64,000 nt of DNA from Betaproteobacteria bacterium (GCA_013298765.1 JAAFJA010000009.1:1-64000), one strand, 5' to 3'. Counted from the first letter of the stretch, positions 7,387 through 18,819 are shown. The notes: generated from the sequence alone by a model not told the origin. Translations and numbers: made by a program.

Positions 7387-10035
7387 ATGGACTCAACGCG
7401 CTGGCAACACCTAAGCGATATCGTGAGCGAATGCCTCGACTTGCCTGCCGAGGCGCGCGAAGCGCATGCGCGTACCCGCACGGCCGGCGATGAAGCGCTC
7501 TTGCGCGACGCGCTTTCGTGGATCGCCGAGGCCGACGATACCGGCGGGTTTCTCGCAGAAAGCAGCGCGCTTGCCGCCGTCAACGCATTAACCAGCGAAC
7601 CCTTGCTCGGAGCCAGCGAGCGCATTGAAGCGGCCTATGCGCGTGCGCAATCGATGGTGGGTCGCCGCTTTGGCGCGTACCGCGTTGTTGAGGAAATTGC
7701 GCGTGGCGGCATGGGTGACGTTTACAAAGCGCGCCGCGACGATCAAGAGTTTGAGAAAGAGGTCGCGATCAAAGTCATCCGTGGTGACTTAGCCTCTAGT
7801 CGCATCGCCGGCCGATTTAGGGGCGAGCGGCAGATTTTGGCGAATCTTGATCATCCAAATATTGCTCGCCTTGTCGACGGAGGTCAGGGAGAACACGGCG
7901 AACCCTATATTGTGATGGAGTTCGTCAGCGGCTTTCCGATTGACGCCTACTGCCAGATGAAAACGCTCGGCCTCGCTGAGCGACTTCGGCTTTTCATCGA
8001 TGTGTGCAACGCCGTTCACTATGCGCATCAGCGCTTGGTCGTGCATCGCGATTTGAAACCGAGCAACGTGCTTGTCAACGACGAAGGCCAGGTGAAACTG
8101 CTCGACTTTGGTATCGCCAAATTGCTTGATCCCGAACGCAAAGAGGACGGCGAGGCGGGCGCGAACCCAACGATTGCCAACGCGATGACACCCGCCTACG
8201 CAAGCCCCGAACAAGTCAAAGGCGAGGCGATCACCACGGCAAGCGACGTGTATGCGCTGGGCGTGTTGCTCTACAGACTGCTCACGGGTGAGAGCCCGTA
8301 CCGCGCGAACACCGCGAAGCCGCTGGAGTTGGCCAAAGAAATCGTGGAGACCGATCCGCAGCGACCGAGCACGCGCCTGCGCCTACGCCCGCGCGAGGGC
8401 GGCGATGCTTCGACGACCCTGCCCGCGCTCGATACCGCGCGGCTCACGCGCTCGCTCCGCGGTGATCTCGACAACATTGTGCTGATGGCGTTGCGGAAAG
8501 AGCCATCGCGCCGCTATGCCTCGGCCGAACAATTTGCCGACGACATCACTCGTTACTTGCGCGATCAACCCGTGCGTGCGAGCGCGGATGGTTGGGCGTA
8601 TCGCACGCGAAAGTTCTTGTCGCGAAATCGTTGGTCGACCGCATTTGCCGCCTCTGCCGTGGTCGCGTTGATCGGTGGCCTCACCGCCACCGCCTACCAA
8701 GCGAAAGTGGCGCGCGACGCACAGCTGCGTGCAGAGACCCTCTTTGCGGATGTGCGCAAACTTGCGAACTCTTACATGTTCGATGTGCATGATGCAATTC
8801 GTGGCTTGCCAGGCGCAACGCCGGTGCGCGAAATGCTCGTCAAAAATTCGCTCACGTACTTGGATCGTCTCGCGCAAGATGCGGCGAACGATCCGGCGTT
8901 GATGGTTGAGATTGCCAGTGGCTACGATCGTCTTGGCGATGTTCAAGGCGCATGGCGAAGCGCGAGTTTGGGCGATGTTGCGGGCGCCGAGGCGAGTTTT
9001 CGCAAAGCCATTGCGTTGCGCGAGCGTGCGGTGGCTGTGTTCGCCAAACAGCGCGACTCTAAGCAGAGGCTCGAAAGCGAACGTCTGCTGATTGTGAATC
9101 ACGGCAAACTGTCGGAGCTATTAGTGGTCACTGGACGCATCGACGAAGGCTTACGCGAAGGTGAAAAAGCGCTGCAAATCAGTGAAGCCGTGGCCGGGCG
9201 CGATGGCGCAACCGCGACTGACAAACTGAACGTTGCCCGAGGTCGTTTTTCGCTCGCTTCACAACGAATCTCGAAGGGGAAGCTTGACGCGGCTATACCC
9301 GAGCTGAAGCGCTCGATCGAAGAAGTTGCTCGACTACACGAAGCGAATCCAGTTGACCCACTGCTTACTCGGGTCGCTGCAGCGATGTTCAACCAAAGCG
9401 GCATTGTGCTCGTAAGGGCAACGAGATTGCACGAGGCGCGGCTCGCATTCGCCGACGCGCTTCGGTTGACGGAATTGAACAGGATTCGTGAACCGCAGAA
9501 CCCAGAATTCAAACGAATGAGAAATTTTGTCCGAGCGCAATTGGCTGAGACTGAGTTCCGCCTCAAGGAGCGCTCTCTTGAAAATGTCTTAGCTACGCAC
9601 CGCGAAGTGCTCGACGCCGCCATTGCGTTGGCCGCGGCTGATCCGAAAAATCTGCGCTACAGCATGGATGTGACGCTCGCAAGACAGTGGGTCGCCGACA
9701 AGCTTGCCGAGAGCAACGAATTTGATCAAGCAATGTCCGCGTTAGACGAAGGCGAGCGAGAACTCAATTTACTCGGAGAGCGAGCTACCGATCCCACGCT
9801 TGCGGCGAATAGAGAAGCTTTACGTCAGCAACGAATAGCTATTATTACTCGGCAAATAGGCGCTAATACCCGTGCGGCAAGCTTGAGAACGCAATGCTCC
9901 GCATTCTCGCATTTCGTGCAATATGCGTCTAATCGCTCGCTCGCAGTCGAGGCTGAGACAGCGAGCCTCTTGCCGTCGGCCAGTGAACTGGCCTCGCTCA
10001 CAAAAAGCGCCGAGCAAAAGTGCGGGCGACTTTAG
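7387..10035 (+). CDS. Membrane Ser/Thr protein kinase with TPR-like C-terminal half
   Basis: An 882-residue protein. Residues 94-360 are a Hanks-type kinase with every catalytic motif: glycine loop IARGGMGDVY, lysine in VAIKVI (about 128), HRDLKPSN (about 220), LDFG (about 240) and ASPEQ (about 271). A membrane segment lies near 415-435 (FAASAVVALIGGLTATAY). The C-terminal 440 residues are helical and TPR-like, rich in Ala, Leu and Glu, and would lie outside the membrane. The gene follows the ECF sigma factor by 55 nt. In this widespread pairing the kinase is thought to act on or respond with the sigma factor; that is inference for this locus. The extracellular ligand is unknown. Confidence 0.88.
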   Translation: MDSTRWQHLSDIVSECLDLPAEAREAHARTRTAGDEALLRDALSWIAEADDTGGFLAESSALAAVNALTSEPLLGASERIEAAYARAQSMVGRRFGAYRVVEEIARGGMGDVYKARRDDQEFEKEVAIKVIRGDLASSRIAGRFRGERQILANLDHPNIARLVDGGQGEHGEPYIVMEFVSGFPIDAYCQMKTLGLAERLRLFIDVCNAVHYAHQRLVVHRDLKPSNVLVNDEGQVKLLDFGIAKLLDPERKEDGEAGANPTIANAMTPAYASPEQVKGEAITTASDVYALGVLLYRLLTGESPYRANTAKPLELAKEIVETDPQRPSTRLRLRPREGGDASTTLPALDTARLTRSLRGDLDNIVLMALRKEPSRRYASAEQFADDITRYLRDQPVRASADGWAYRTRKFLSRNRWSTAFAASAVVALIGGLTATAYQAKVARDAQLRAETLFADVRKLANSYMFDVHDAIRGLPGATPVREMLVKNSLTYLDRLAQDAANDPALMVEIASGYDRLGDVQGAWRSASLGDVAGAEASFRKAIALRERAVAVFAKQRDSKQRLESERLLIVNHGKLSELLVVTGRIDEGLREGEKALQISEAVAGRDGATATDKLNVARGRFSLASQRISKGKLDAAIPELKRSIEEVARLHEANPVDPLLTRVAAAMFNQSGIVLVRATRLHEARLAFADALRLTELNRIREPQNPEFKRMRNFVRAQLAETEFRLKERSLENVLATHREVLDAAIALAAADPKNLRYSMDVTLARQWVADKLAESNEFDQAMSALDEGERELNLLGERATDPTLAANREALRQQRIAIITRQIGANTRAASLRTQCSAFSHFVQYASNRSLAVEAETASLLPSASELASLTKSAEQKCGRL

Positions 10036-10296
10036 TTTTCATTTCGCGAGCCAAAAATGAGACCTACGCGCTAAACGATTAGTTTTGCCAAATCGGATCA
10101 CCCAATCCGTAACCTGCTGCAACTGCGTCGAGCTCGTCCTGAGATAGAGGCCGAAGAGCGCAGTCGTCGCGATGCTGAAGCCGTAGGCCAAGTGAAGAAA
10201 AATCGAAACAGTCCATCGTAGCTCCGCTTTTTTTAAGTCGACAAAGATAACCACATCAAGCGCTAATCGTGACATCCATGAGCAAAGTTGTAAAGG

Positions 10297-11559
<1,263 letters not shown>

Positions 11560-11879
11560 TGGAACAGACGAGAGGGAGCCGCGAGGTCGGGACCTTTGTA
11601 CGGCGACATGGCATACCGGATCGCGTGGGCAAGAGGCGCTCGCGGGGGTAGGCCGACTGAAGAAAAGATTCGGGTAGTGCTTTGGCTATATCCGCCAGAG
11701 ACGTTTCGTTTTTCTTTTTGGGGAAACGCAGCACCAGACGAGGTGCGCAGGTGGAATTGTGACGGGATCACCGAGGCCTGTCAAACCAGCAATCCGTACG
11801 AATGAGACGCAGGGTGCGATGTTGCGCGGGTGGTCGCTGCGTGTCGCGCGGGGGCGACACGCATCTTAGGCGAAGGGAA
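11560..11879 (-). other. trxA-rho intergenic leader with a GC-rich hairpin
   Basis: A 320-nt space without a convincing gene. A 9-bp perfect stem, GCGTGTCGC at 11839-11847 with GCGACACGC at 11854-11862, stands just beyond the trxA stop; no U-tract follows it, so it is at best a weak terminator. The rest would form a long untranslated rho leader; in Escherichia coli the rho leader is the site of autoregulation by Rho. That parallel is inference. Confidence 0.5.
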
Positions 11880-12206
11880 TTAGACCTGGGAATCGACAAA
11901 CTGCGTGAGTTGGGCCTTTGAAAGCGCGCCCACTTTCTGGGCGGCAAGTTCACCGTTTTTGAAGATCATGAGCGTGGGGATGCCACGGATGCCGTATTTA
12001 GCAGCAACCTCGCGATTGTCATCAACGTCAATCTTGGCGATTTTGATTTTCCCTGCGTGACTCTGCGCGACTTCCTCGAGCACCGGCGCGATCATCTTGC
12101 ACGGCCCGCACCATTCGGCCCAGAAGTCGACCAAAACGGGGGTGTCCGATTTCAGCACGTCGGCATCAAAAGTTGCGTCGGTGACGTGGGTGATGTTGGC
12201 GCTCAT
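11880..12206 (-). CDS. trxA: Thioredoxin 1
   Basis: A 108-residue cytosolic thioredoxin that reduces protein disulfides with electrons from thioredoxin reductase. The active site WCGPCK has Cys33 and Cys36; the buried aspartate in VLVDFWAEW and the cis-proline segment [11 protein letters not shown] are present. The start at 12206 has GGAG ten bases upstream, and the frame-open extension before it has no family match. It is followed by rho on the same strand. Confidence 0.97.
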   Translation of the reverse strand: MSANITHVTDATFDADVLKSDTPVLVDFWAEWCGPCKMIAPVLEEVAQSHAGKIKIAKIDVDDNREVAAKYGIRGIPTLMIFKNGELAAQKVGALSKAQLTQFVDSQV

Positions 12207-12386
12207 ACGAAGGGGCTCCTGCGAGGTTGGAATTAATTCAAATGTTAGATGAGACTGAGACGTCAAATTGCAAGTGTGTCTGGTGAACGATGAGATTTAT
12301 TCGAATTGCGGGGTAAGCGCTAGCACACATCGTGTTGGGAGCTCGTCTGGCGTGGCGAGCGCAGCGCAAAGACTCCGGACGCCCTC

Positions 12387-12392
12387 TATAAT
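12387..12392 (+). promoter_or_regulatory. Putative -10 element for the cytochrome c pair
   Basis: A perfect TATAAT stands 33 nt before the start codon of the first cytochrome gene, in the space divergent from trxA. I see no good -35 box at the expected distance, so this is a partial promoter call. Confidence 0.4.
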
Positions 12393-12424
12393 TGCAGAGT
12401 TTTCGAGAAGAATTTCCTATAACT

Positions 12425-12763
12425 ATGAAGCGTATCGCGCTTGCGGCTTGGGCCGCCGCTGCAGTTTTCGCTGGTTTTGTTTCGAGCGGTTTTGCGCAAG
12501 CGCCCGCTGGTGATGCAAAGGCCGGCGCTCAAAAGGTGCAAATGTGTCAAGGCTGTCACGGCATTGACGGTTGGCGCACCGCCTTCCCCGAGGTTTATCA
12601 CGTACCGAAAATTGCTGGGCAACACCCACAATACTTCGTCAACGCGTTGAAAGCGTATAAGTCGGGTGAGCGCAAGCATCCAAGCATGCGTGCGATTGCG
12701 CTGAGCCTTTCTGACAAAGACATGGCCGATCTTGCTGCTTATTACGCGACGGGAGGCAAATAA
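12425..12763 (+). CDS. Periplasmic monohaem cytochrome c (class I)
   Basis: A 112-residue exported cytochrome. Residues 1-24 form a signal peptide ending in GFA. The haem site CQGCH is at Cys41/Cys44/His45 and a likely axial methionine is Met88 in HPSMRA. The C-terminal helix (DKDMADLAAYYATG) is that of small c553/c4-like cytochromes. The stop codon overlaps the ATG of a second cytochrome (TAATG), so the two are translationally coupled. Soluble electron transfer in the periplasm is inferred; the partner oxidase or dehydrogenase is not in the window. Confidence 0.9.
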   Translation: MKRIALAAWAAAAVFAGFVSSGFAQAPAGDAKAGAQKVQMCQGCHGIDGWRTAFPEVYHVPKIAGQHPQYFVNALKAYKSGERKHPSMRAIALSLSDKDMADLAAYYATGGK

Positions 12764-13086
12764 TGAAACGATTCCTAGCCTCTGTCTTTGCGGCAGCTTT
12801 CTTTGCATCCGGCGCGATCGCTGCCGACGTTAACGCAGGCGGCGCGAAAGCGAAGGAAGTGTGCGCCGCTTGTCACGGACAAGACGGAAACAGCACCGAT
12901 CCAAACAATCCTCGCTTGGCAGGCCAATGGCGCGACTATCTCGAAAAAGCGCTTCGCGACTACCGCTCTGGCGAGCGTAAAAACGCGATCATGGCGGGTT
13001 TTGCGAAGGGATTAAGCGACGCGGATATCCGCAACCTCGCGGCTTATTATGCGGCGCAGAAATCTGTGCTTGGCGTAAAGTATTGA
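12763..13086 (+). CDS. Periplasmic monohaem cytochrome c (class I), second of a pair
   Basis: A 107-residue exported cytochrome, similar in plan to its upstream neighbour. The signal peptide ends near AIA at residue 20. The haem motif CAACH is at Cys34/Cys37/His38, and Met77 in NAIMAGF is the likely axial ligand. The ribosome site GGGAGG lies inside the end of the first gene. Tandem c4/c5-like cytochromes often act together between complex III and a terminal oxidase; the electron partners are not visible here. A strong terminator follows. Confidence 0.9.
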   Translation: MKRFLASVFAAAFFASGAIAADVNAGGAKAKEVCAACHGQDGNSTDPNNPRLAGQWRDYLEKALRDYRSGERKNAIMAGFAKGLSDADIRNLAAYYAAQKSVLGVKY

Positions 13087-13157
13087 TCTTATTCGCTCGG
13101 TTCGAGGGTTCGGGCCGCGATAAAGCTTGCGAATCAGAGTTCAGCGCTCTGAAAACG

Positions 13158-13194
13158 AAGGCGCTTCCGCCGCATGGCGGCGAGCGCCTTTTTT
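13158..13194 (+). terminator. Rho-independent terminator after the cytochrome pair
   Basis: AAGGCGCT at 13158-13165 pairs with AGCGCCTT at 13183-13190, with an inner CCGCC/GGCGG stem, followed by TTTT. It ends the cytochrome operon just upstream of ftsK. Confidence 0.85.
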
Positions 13195-13224
13195 ATTGCA
13201 AGCGCCACGCATACACTTCCTTTC

Positions 13225-15570
13225 ATGTTCGATAAGGCAAAAGAGCTTTTCACGCCGAAGCGAAAAAATCGGCGGGTTCGGTCGGCGCGCACGTTCGTCG
13301 CGAGTGATCGTATTGACACGCTTCGAACCTGGTTTGTCTGGGTCTTGATTGGAGCAGCAATCGGCGCTGCGATGCTCGCCTGCTTAAGCTTCCGCAGCGC
13401 TGATCCCGCATGGTCAACCACGGGTTCGGTTGCGCGCGCGGCAAATTGGTTGAGCTGGCCTGGTGCATGGTTTAGCGATATCGTTTATTTTGTGCTTGGC
13501 GCGTCGGTCTGGTGGCTCTTTCTTTTCGCGGCAGTGGCTTGGTGGCGGGCGCGTCCGACGCCACAATCCAGCGACGGCGACGAGACCGAAGAGATCGAGG
13601 CGTTTCCACTTTGGTTGGTGGTTTCTGGCCTGATCTTGCTGCTCGTAGCCAGTTCGATGCTGGAAGCGCTACGCATGCACAAGTGGTTCGCCGGACTTCC
13701 GCAAGGTGCTGGCGGTGCGCTTGGGCAAACCTTGGGTTTCGCGGCGATGCGCGGCGCTGGATTCTTGGCAACGACGCTCGCGCTCATTCCGCTGATGGTA
13801 ATTGGCGCAACCTTTGCGTTCAATCTTCGCTGGATGCAGATCACTGAGCAAATCGGCGCTTGGATCGCTGAGCTGAGTCAGCGCTGGCGAAACAAACGCG
13901 AGACGCAAATTGAGGTTGCACGCGATCTTGAGATTGCCGAACCGATGATTGCAGAGCGTGAAGCCTACATTGCCGAAGAAGCGAAACGCGTCGAAGAACA
14001 TGAGCCAATTCGCATCGTTGAAGAAGTTCAACCGGTCAAACTCTCTGAGCGGGTGCAGCGCGAAAAGCAGGTCGCGCTTTTCTCTGATCTGCCTGATTCC
14101 ACTCTGCCGCAGCTGGCGGCTCTCGAAGCGATTCCAAAAGAGCAACCTACGGTATCGGCTGAGACGCTCGAATTCACCTCTCGCTTGATTGAGCGAAAGC
14201 TTGCTGAATTCAACGTCCCGGTGAAAGTGCTCGCAGCGTATCCCGGCCCGGTCGTTACGCGCTATGAGATTGAGCCGGACGTCGGGGTGAAAGGCAATTC
14301 GATTGTGAATCTCGCGAAGGATCTCGCGCGCGCGATGAGCGTGATGAGTATTCGCGTGGTGGAAACGATCCCTGGCAAATCCTGCATGGGTCTTGAAGTG
14401 CCCAACCCGAAACGACAGAGCGTGGGCCTGATCGAAATATTGGGCAGCACTGCTTACAACGATTCGGCGAGCTTGCTCACGCTCGGCATGGGCAAAGATA
14501 TCTCCGGTCGACCTGTCGTCGCCGACCTGGCCAAAATGCCGCATTGCCTGGTCGCCGGCACTACGGGCTCTGGCAAATCGGTGGGCATCAATCAAATGAT
14601 TTTGTCGTTGCTCTACAAGGCCGAGCCGCGCGAAGTCCGTTTGGTACTGATCGATCCAAAGATGCTTGAGCTTTCGGTGTACGAAGGCGTGCCGCATTTG
14701 CTCTGCCCGGTCGTGACAGACATGAAACTCGCATCGAACGCGCTTAACTGGTGTGTGGGCGAGATGGAGCGCCGCTATCGATTGATGAGCGCGTTAGGAG
14801 TTCGTCAACTCTCGAGCTTTAATCAGAAAGTACGCGAATCTTCAGTGAAAGGCACTCCGATCGCCAATCCAGTGTCACTCACGCCGGACGAACCCGAACC
14901 ACTCGAAGAATTGCCGTTCATCGTGGTCGTGATCGACGAGCTGGCGGACTTGATGATGGTCGCTGGTAAAAAAATCGAAGAGCTGATTGCGCGACTCGCA
15001 CAAAAGGCGCGCGCCGCTGGCATTCATTTGATTCTCGCGACACAGCGTCCGTCGGTCGATGTAATCACAGGCCTCATCAAAGCCAACGTGCCAACGCGCA
15101 TCGCGTTTCAAGTCGCAAGCAAAATTGATTCGCGAACCATCCTCGATCAAATGGGCGCCGAAGCGCTGCTCGGGCGCGGTGACATGCTCTACATGATGGG
15201 CGGCACCGGACTTCCAGTGCGCGTTCACGGCGCGTTTGTGACCGATGATGAAGTGCATCGCGTGGTGAACCACTGGAAACAGCAAATGCCGGTGCAATAC
15301 GTTGAAGGTGTGCTCGAAGGCACTGATGAGATGACTTTGAACGAGGTACGCGGCGGTGGCGCGATCGATGGCGAGAAAGACCCGCGCTATGACGAAGCGG
15401 TTGCTGCCGTGCTTGAATCGCGGCAACCCACGATTTCCTATATTCAACGTCGCTTGCGCATCGGCTACAACGGCGCAGCGCGATTGATCGAAGCCATGGA
15501 GCAAGCGGGCGTCGTGTCGCGCCCCAACGCGATGGGCAAGCGCGAAGTACTCGTCCCGAAAACCGAGTAG
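13225..15570 (+). CDS. ftsK: DNA translocase FtsK
   Basis: A 781-residue septal DNA pump that clears chromosomes from the division site and activates XerCD at dif. The N-terminus (30-215) has four membrane helices. A Glu/Arg-rich linker (about 215-330) is shorter than in Escherichia coli. The motor has Walker A GTTGSGKS near 445 and Walker [11 protein letters not shown] near 568; the C-terminal gamma winged helix (about 712-781) contains [17 protein letters not shown], which reads KOPS sites. The ATG at 13225 is chosen because it begins with the charged cytosolic stretch MFDKAKELF; the ribosome site is weak. It is followed by lolA and rarA, a common order. Confidence 0.96.
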   Translation: MFDKAKELFTPKRKNRRVRSARTFVASDRIDTLRTWFVWVLIGAAIGAAMLACLSFRSADPAWSTTGSVARAANWLSWPGAWFSDIVYFVLGASVWWLFLFAAVAWWRARPTPQSSDGDETEEIEAFPLWLVVSGLILLLVASSMLEALRMHKWFAGLPQGAGGALGQTLGFAAMRGAGFLATTLALIPLMVIGATFAFNLRWMQITEQIGAWIAELSQRWRNKRETQIEVARDLEIAEPMIAEREAYIAEEAKRVEEHEPIRIVEEVQPVKLSERVQREKQVALFSDLPDSTLPQLAALEAIPKEQPTVSAETLEFTSRLIERKLAEFNVPVKVLAAYPGPVVTRYEIEPDVGVKGNSIVNLAKDLARAMSVMSIRVVETIPGKSCMGLEVPNPKRQSVGLIEILGSTAYNDSASLLTLGMGKDISGRPVVADLAKMPHCLVAGTTGSGKSVGINQMILSLLYKAEPREVRLVLIDPKMLELSVYEGVPHLLCPVVTDMKLASNALNWCVGEMERRYRLMSALGVRQLSSFNQKVRESSVKGTPIANPVSLTPDEPEPLEELPFIVVVIDELADLMMVAGKKIEELIARLAQKARAAGIHLILATQRPSVDVITGLIKANVPTRIAFQVASKIDSRTILDQMGAEALLGRGDMLYMMGGTGLPVRVHGAFVTDDEVHRVVNHWKQQMPVQYVEGVLEGTDEMTLNEVRGGGAIDGEKDPRYDEAVAAVLESRQPTISYIQRRLRIGYNGAARLIEAMEQAGVVSRPNAMGKREVLVPKTE

Positions 15571-15588
15571 CGCGAACGAAATTCGCGC
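15570..15588 (+). terminator. Hairpin at the ftsK stop codon
   Basis: GCGCGAA at 15570-15576 pairs with TTCGCGC at 15582-15588 around a 5-nt loop, starting on the last base of the ftsK stop. There is no U-tract, so it may protect the 3' end or slow transcription rather than terminate it. Confidence 0.3.
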
Positions 15589-15682
15589 TTGCACGGTCTG
15601 AACGCTAACGAAACGCCAAACGCCCTTCGCATACCATTTCGCTCGCTTTGGGACGTACTTTTTTCATTCTCTAGTCCTCGAT

Positions 15683-16318
15683 ATGAACCTTCGCCGTCAA
15701 CTCTGTTTTGTAGCGCCCGCCATCGTGCTGTCTCTCGCTCTCGCACCGCATGCGCAGGCACAAGACGCGCTTTCCGAATTCCGCGCGTTCACCAAAGACT
15801 TGAGTTCACTGACAGGCGCGTTCACGCAGGAGGTACGCGACAAAAATGGTCGTGTGACGCGTTCCTCCTCTGGAAATTTTTCGATTGTGCGTCCGGGAAA
15901 ATTCCGGTTCATTTACGACAAACCGTACAAGCAAACCATCGTGAGCGACGGCGTGACGGTTTGGTTGCATGATCACGATCTCAATCAGGTCACGATTCGA
16001 AAGATTGGTGAAGCGCTCGCCGAGCAACCGCTCGCGCTGCTACTTGATCCGCAAAGCGCCGAAAAGCAGTTTGAATTGAAAGCCGCGCCGCCGCAAGGCT
16101 CCATCAAAACCGTCGTTGCAACGGCAAAGAAAAAAGACGCCAGCGTGAGCGAAATCGCTGTGGCGCTCGTCTCGGCGCAGCCCTCTGAGATTGCCTGGCG
16201 CGATAGCTGGCAAAACGTGAATACATTGCGCTTTGCATCGCTCGCACGCAACGGGAAAGTGGATGCCGAAGCGTTTAACTTCGTGGTGCCCAAGGGCGTG
16301 GACGTGCTAAAGCAATGA
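15683..16318 (+). CDS. lolA: Outer-membrane lipoprotein carrier protein LolA
   Basis: A 211-residue periplasmic carrier that takes lipoproteins released by LolCDE and delivers them to the outer-membrane receptor LolB. The signal peptide (1-27) ends in AQA. The half-barrel pattern is clear: LTGAFTQEVRDKNGRVTRSS near residues 43-62, GNFSIVRPGKFRFIYDKPY near 65-83 with the aromatic and proline residues that line the lipid pocket, and VSDGVTVWLHDHDLNQV near 88-104. Its place between ftsK and rarA matches the gammaproteobacterial order and supports the call. Confidence 0.94.
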   Translation: MNLRRQLCFVAPAIVLSLALAPHAQAQDALSEFRAFTKDLSSLTGAFTQEVRDKNGRVTRSSSGNFSIVRPGKFRFIYDKPYKQTIVSDGVTVWLHDHDLNQVTIRKIGEALAEQPLALLLDPQSAEKQFELKAAPPQGSIKTVVATAKKKDASVSEIAVALVSAQPSEIAWRDSWQNVNTLRFASLARNGKVDAEAFNFVVPKGVDVLKQ

Positions 16319-16577
16319 AATCGACTTCTAGTTGAAAGCCCCTGATTAAATAGGACTAGAAGGCTATTCATAAAAGTAACGAATTGTCATTTTTTAGGCG
16401 CCAAGTCCCTTTTAAATAAGGCATGCAATTGAGAAGAAGTTGAGTGATGCACTCACCACTGCTTAATTGCGCCGCCCTGACGCCAAACGCATTGCGGATG
16501 CCTCGCATCGCAAAGTGAAACAATCACGCGTTCATTGATCGCGTCTTCGTTTGCTTGAAGCGCCCCCAAACCGCCGC
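16319..16577. other. AT-rich spacer between lolA and rarA
   Basis: About 260 nt without a gene. The left half is AT-rich with several TAG-containing stretches; the right half returns to normal composition. No terminator or promoter is convincing. Confidence 0.5.
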
Positions 16578-17870
16578 ATGACCCGCGCACCTCAAGACAC
16601 GAGCCCACTCGCCGAACGCCTACGTCCGCAGTCGATCTCCGAGGTCGTCGGTCAACGCCATTTGCTCGGCGAAGGCAAACCGCTTGCAAACGCTATCGTG
16701 GCGAAAGTGCCGCATTCGATGTTGCTATGGGGTCCGCCCGGCGTTGGCAAAACAACCATTGCTCGCTTGCTCGCAAAAGCGTTTGATTGCGAAATGATCG
16801 CCCTTTCTGCGGTGCTCGCGGGCGTGAAAGACATTCGCGAGGCCATCGAGCGCGCGCAGCTGATGCGCGACCAGTTTGGCAAGCGCACGATCATGTTCGT
16901 CGATGAAGTGCATCGCTTCAATAAAGCGCAGCAAGATGCGTTTTTGCCGCATGTTGAATCAGGGCTTTTCACCTTCATTGGGGCCACCACTGAGAACCCT
17001 TCGTTTGAAGTGAACTCGGCGCTGTTGTCTCGTGCGCAGGTGTACGTGCTCGAGGCGCTGGATGGCGATGCACTGAAAGCCTTACTTGCGAAAGCGTTGA
17101 GTGCGCTTGATGCAACTTACGCAATCGATCCGGATGCGCAACAGCTTCTGATCGACTATGCCGATGGCGATGGTCGGCGCTTTTTGAATTTGATCGAGCA
17201 ACTCGATGCGGCGGCGCACGCGAAACACATTGCGCAAGTGAGTGTCGACGTAGTTAAAGCAACACTCACGCGCGCACGGACTCGGTTCGACAAAGGCGGC
17301 GAGCAGTTCTACGATCTGATCAGCGCGCTTCACAAAAGCGTGCGTGGCTCCGATCCCGATGCCGCGCTTTATTGGTTTTGCCGGATGCTTGAAGGCGGTG
17401 CTGAGCCGCTCTATGTTGGGCGTCGCATGATTCGCATGGCGTCTGAAGACATCGGCCTTGCCGATCCGCGCGCCCTCGAAATCACGCTGAGCGCTGTTGC
17501 AGCATTTGAGCGATTGGGTTCGCCCGAGGGTGAATTGGCGCTTGCGGAGGCCTGTGTGTTTCTCGCGGTCGCTGCCAAAAGCAATGCAATTTACCGGGCC
17601 TACAAGGAAGCGCGAAGCGCCGCAGCAGAAAGCGGTACGCGGCCCGTGCCGCTTCGGCTTCGCAATGCGCCCACCAAACTCATGAAAGACATTGGTTACG
17701 GCACCGGCTATCGCTATGCGCACGATGAGGAGGGCGGCTTCGCTGCGGGTGAAACCTATTTCCCCGATGATATGAAGCCGCAACAGTTCTACCGCCCCGT
17801 GGATCGCGGCATGGAAGCCAAGATCAAAGAAAAGCTGGACGAGTTGCGCGCGCGCAATCGTCAAAAGTAG
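16578..17870 (+). CDS. rarA: Replication-associated recombination protein A (RarA/MgsA, AAA+ ATPase)
   Basis: A 430-residue clamp-loader-like AAA+ ATPase that works at stalled replication forks. Walker A GPPGVGKTT lies near residues 54-62, Walker B IMFVDEVHRF near 104-113, and the sensor segment FIGATTENPSFEVN near 131-144. The C-terminal tetramerisation region includes SDPDAALYWFCRMLEGGAEP and the late motif GYRYAHDEEGGF, both characteristic of the family. The start at 16578 is chosen to match the family N-terminus (PLAERLRPQSISEVVGQ); the ribosome site is weak. Confidence 0.95.
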   Translation: MTRAPQDTSPLAERLRPQSISEVVGQRHLLGEGKPLANAIVAKVPHSMLLWGPPGVGKTTIARLLAKAFDCEMIALSAVLAGVKDIREAIERAQLMRDQFGKRTIMFVDEVHRFNKAQQDAFLPHVESGLFTFIGATTENPSFEVNSALLSRAQVYVLEALDGDALKALLAKALSALDATYAIDPDAQQLLIDYADGDGRRFLNLIEQLDAAAHAKHIAQVSVDVVKATLTRARTRFDKGGEQFYDLISALHKSVRGSDPDAALYWFCRMLEGGAEPLYVGRRMIRMASEDIGLADPRALEITLSAVAAFERLGSPEGELALAEACVFLAVAAKSNAIYRAYKEARSAAAESGTRPVPLRLRNAPTKLMKDIGYGTGYRYAHDEEGGFAAGETYFPDDMKPQQFYRPVDRGMEAKIKEKLDELRARNRQK

Positions 17871-17886
17871 CGTGGTGTTTTCCAAT

Positions 17887-18810
17887 ATGACAGCCTCTGC
17901 ACGCACACTCGCGAATCGTCGCGGCATCATCGCGATGATCGGCGCGATGACTTCTTTTGTGATCAATGATGCGTTTGTGAAGTATGCGAGTGCTTCGCTG
18001 CCGCTCGGTCAGATCATCGTCATTCGCGGCGTTTTCGCGATCGCGTTCCTGCTCGGTGCGGCCTGGTGGATGGGGCTTGCGAGCGGCCCCGGTGCGCGCC
18101 TGAAGGAGGTTGCGGAGCGGCCTGTGGTGATTCGATCGCTCCTTGATGCGATTGCTACGTTTACGTTTCTCACCGCGCTTTTTCACTTGCCGCTTGCGAA
18201 CGCAACGGCGATCAACATGGCGGCACCGCTCTGCATCACGCTTCTTTCGGTGCTTTGGTTGGGAGAGCGAATCGGCCCCATGCGCTGGGCGGTGATCGCA
18301 GTCGGATTCATCGGCGTGATCTTTATCGTGCAGCCGCGCGGAGAGGGATTCAACGGTTATTCACTCGTGTGTCTACTCAGCACGTTTTTCGTGGCCTGCC
18401 GCGATTTGTACACGCGCCGCATCAATCCCGGCACACCTTCAATTTTGATCACGATTGGCACAGCCATCGCCGTCACCGCGACGGGCGTTGGGTTGTCGTT
18501 GTTTCAGGAATGGAAACCGATCAGCGCGTGGCAACTGGGGATGCTCGGAGCGGCGTCGGTGTTTCTGAGCTGTGGCTATACGCTGCTGATTCGCGCGATG
18601 CGTTCAGGTGAAGTTTCAGTCGTCGTTCCGTTTCGCTATTCGGGCTTGCTCGCGGCGTTAACCATTGGATTTGCAGTGTGGGGAGAAATCCCCAACGCGC
18701 TCGCGTGGATCGGGATCGCCTTGCTCGTATCAGCCGGGCTCTACATGGTGCTTTCTGGGCGCAGCAAACACGCCAAAGCGCTAATGGCGGAAGCACGGCC
18801 TGGCGATTGA
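17887..18810 (+). CDS. EamA/DMT-family inner-membrane transporter
   Basis: A 307-residue protein with ten predicted helices in two EamA repeats (about 10-145 and 155-290), the architecture of drug/metabolite exporters. Typical pieces are AMTSFVINDAFVKYAS near residue 20, the end-of-helix sequence PLCITLLSVLWLGERIGPMRWAV in the first repeat, and GEIPNALAWIGIALLVSAGLY in the second. The gene begins only 16 nt after rarA, so it is probably co-transcribed. Start candidates are GTG at 17872 and ATG at 17887; I prefer the ATG. The substrate cannot be inferred. Confidence 0.88.
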   Translation: MTASARTLANRRGIIAMIGAMTSFVINDAFVKYASASLPLGQIIVIRGVFAIAFLLGAAWWMGLASGPGARLKEVAERPVVIRSLLDAIATFTFLTALFHLPLANATAINMAAPLCITLLSVLWLGERIGPMRWAVIAVGFIGVIFIVQPRGEGFNGYSLVCLLSTFFVACRDLYTRRINPGTPSILITIGTAIAVTATGVGLSLFQEWKPISAWQLGMLGAASVFLSCGYTLLIRAMRSGEVSVVVPFRYSGLLAALTIGFAVWGEIPNALAWIGIALLVSAGLYMVLSGRSKHAKALMAEARPGD

Positions 18811-18819
18811 CGCAATCGT

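Noticed and set aside
6606-7625. 339-codon minus-strand frame opposite the ECF sigma gene
   Set aside because: Antisense to the sigma and kinase genes, which have clear family motifs.
10039-10275. 78-codon minus-strand frame with one hydrophobic stretch after rho
   Set aside because: No ribosome site and no family look; possibly chance or a remnant.
13669-14697. 342-codon minus-strand frame inside ftsK
   Set aside because: Shadow of the ftsK motor region, rich in His and Arg as expected of an antisense read.
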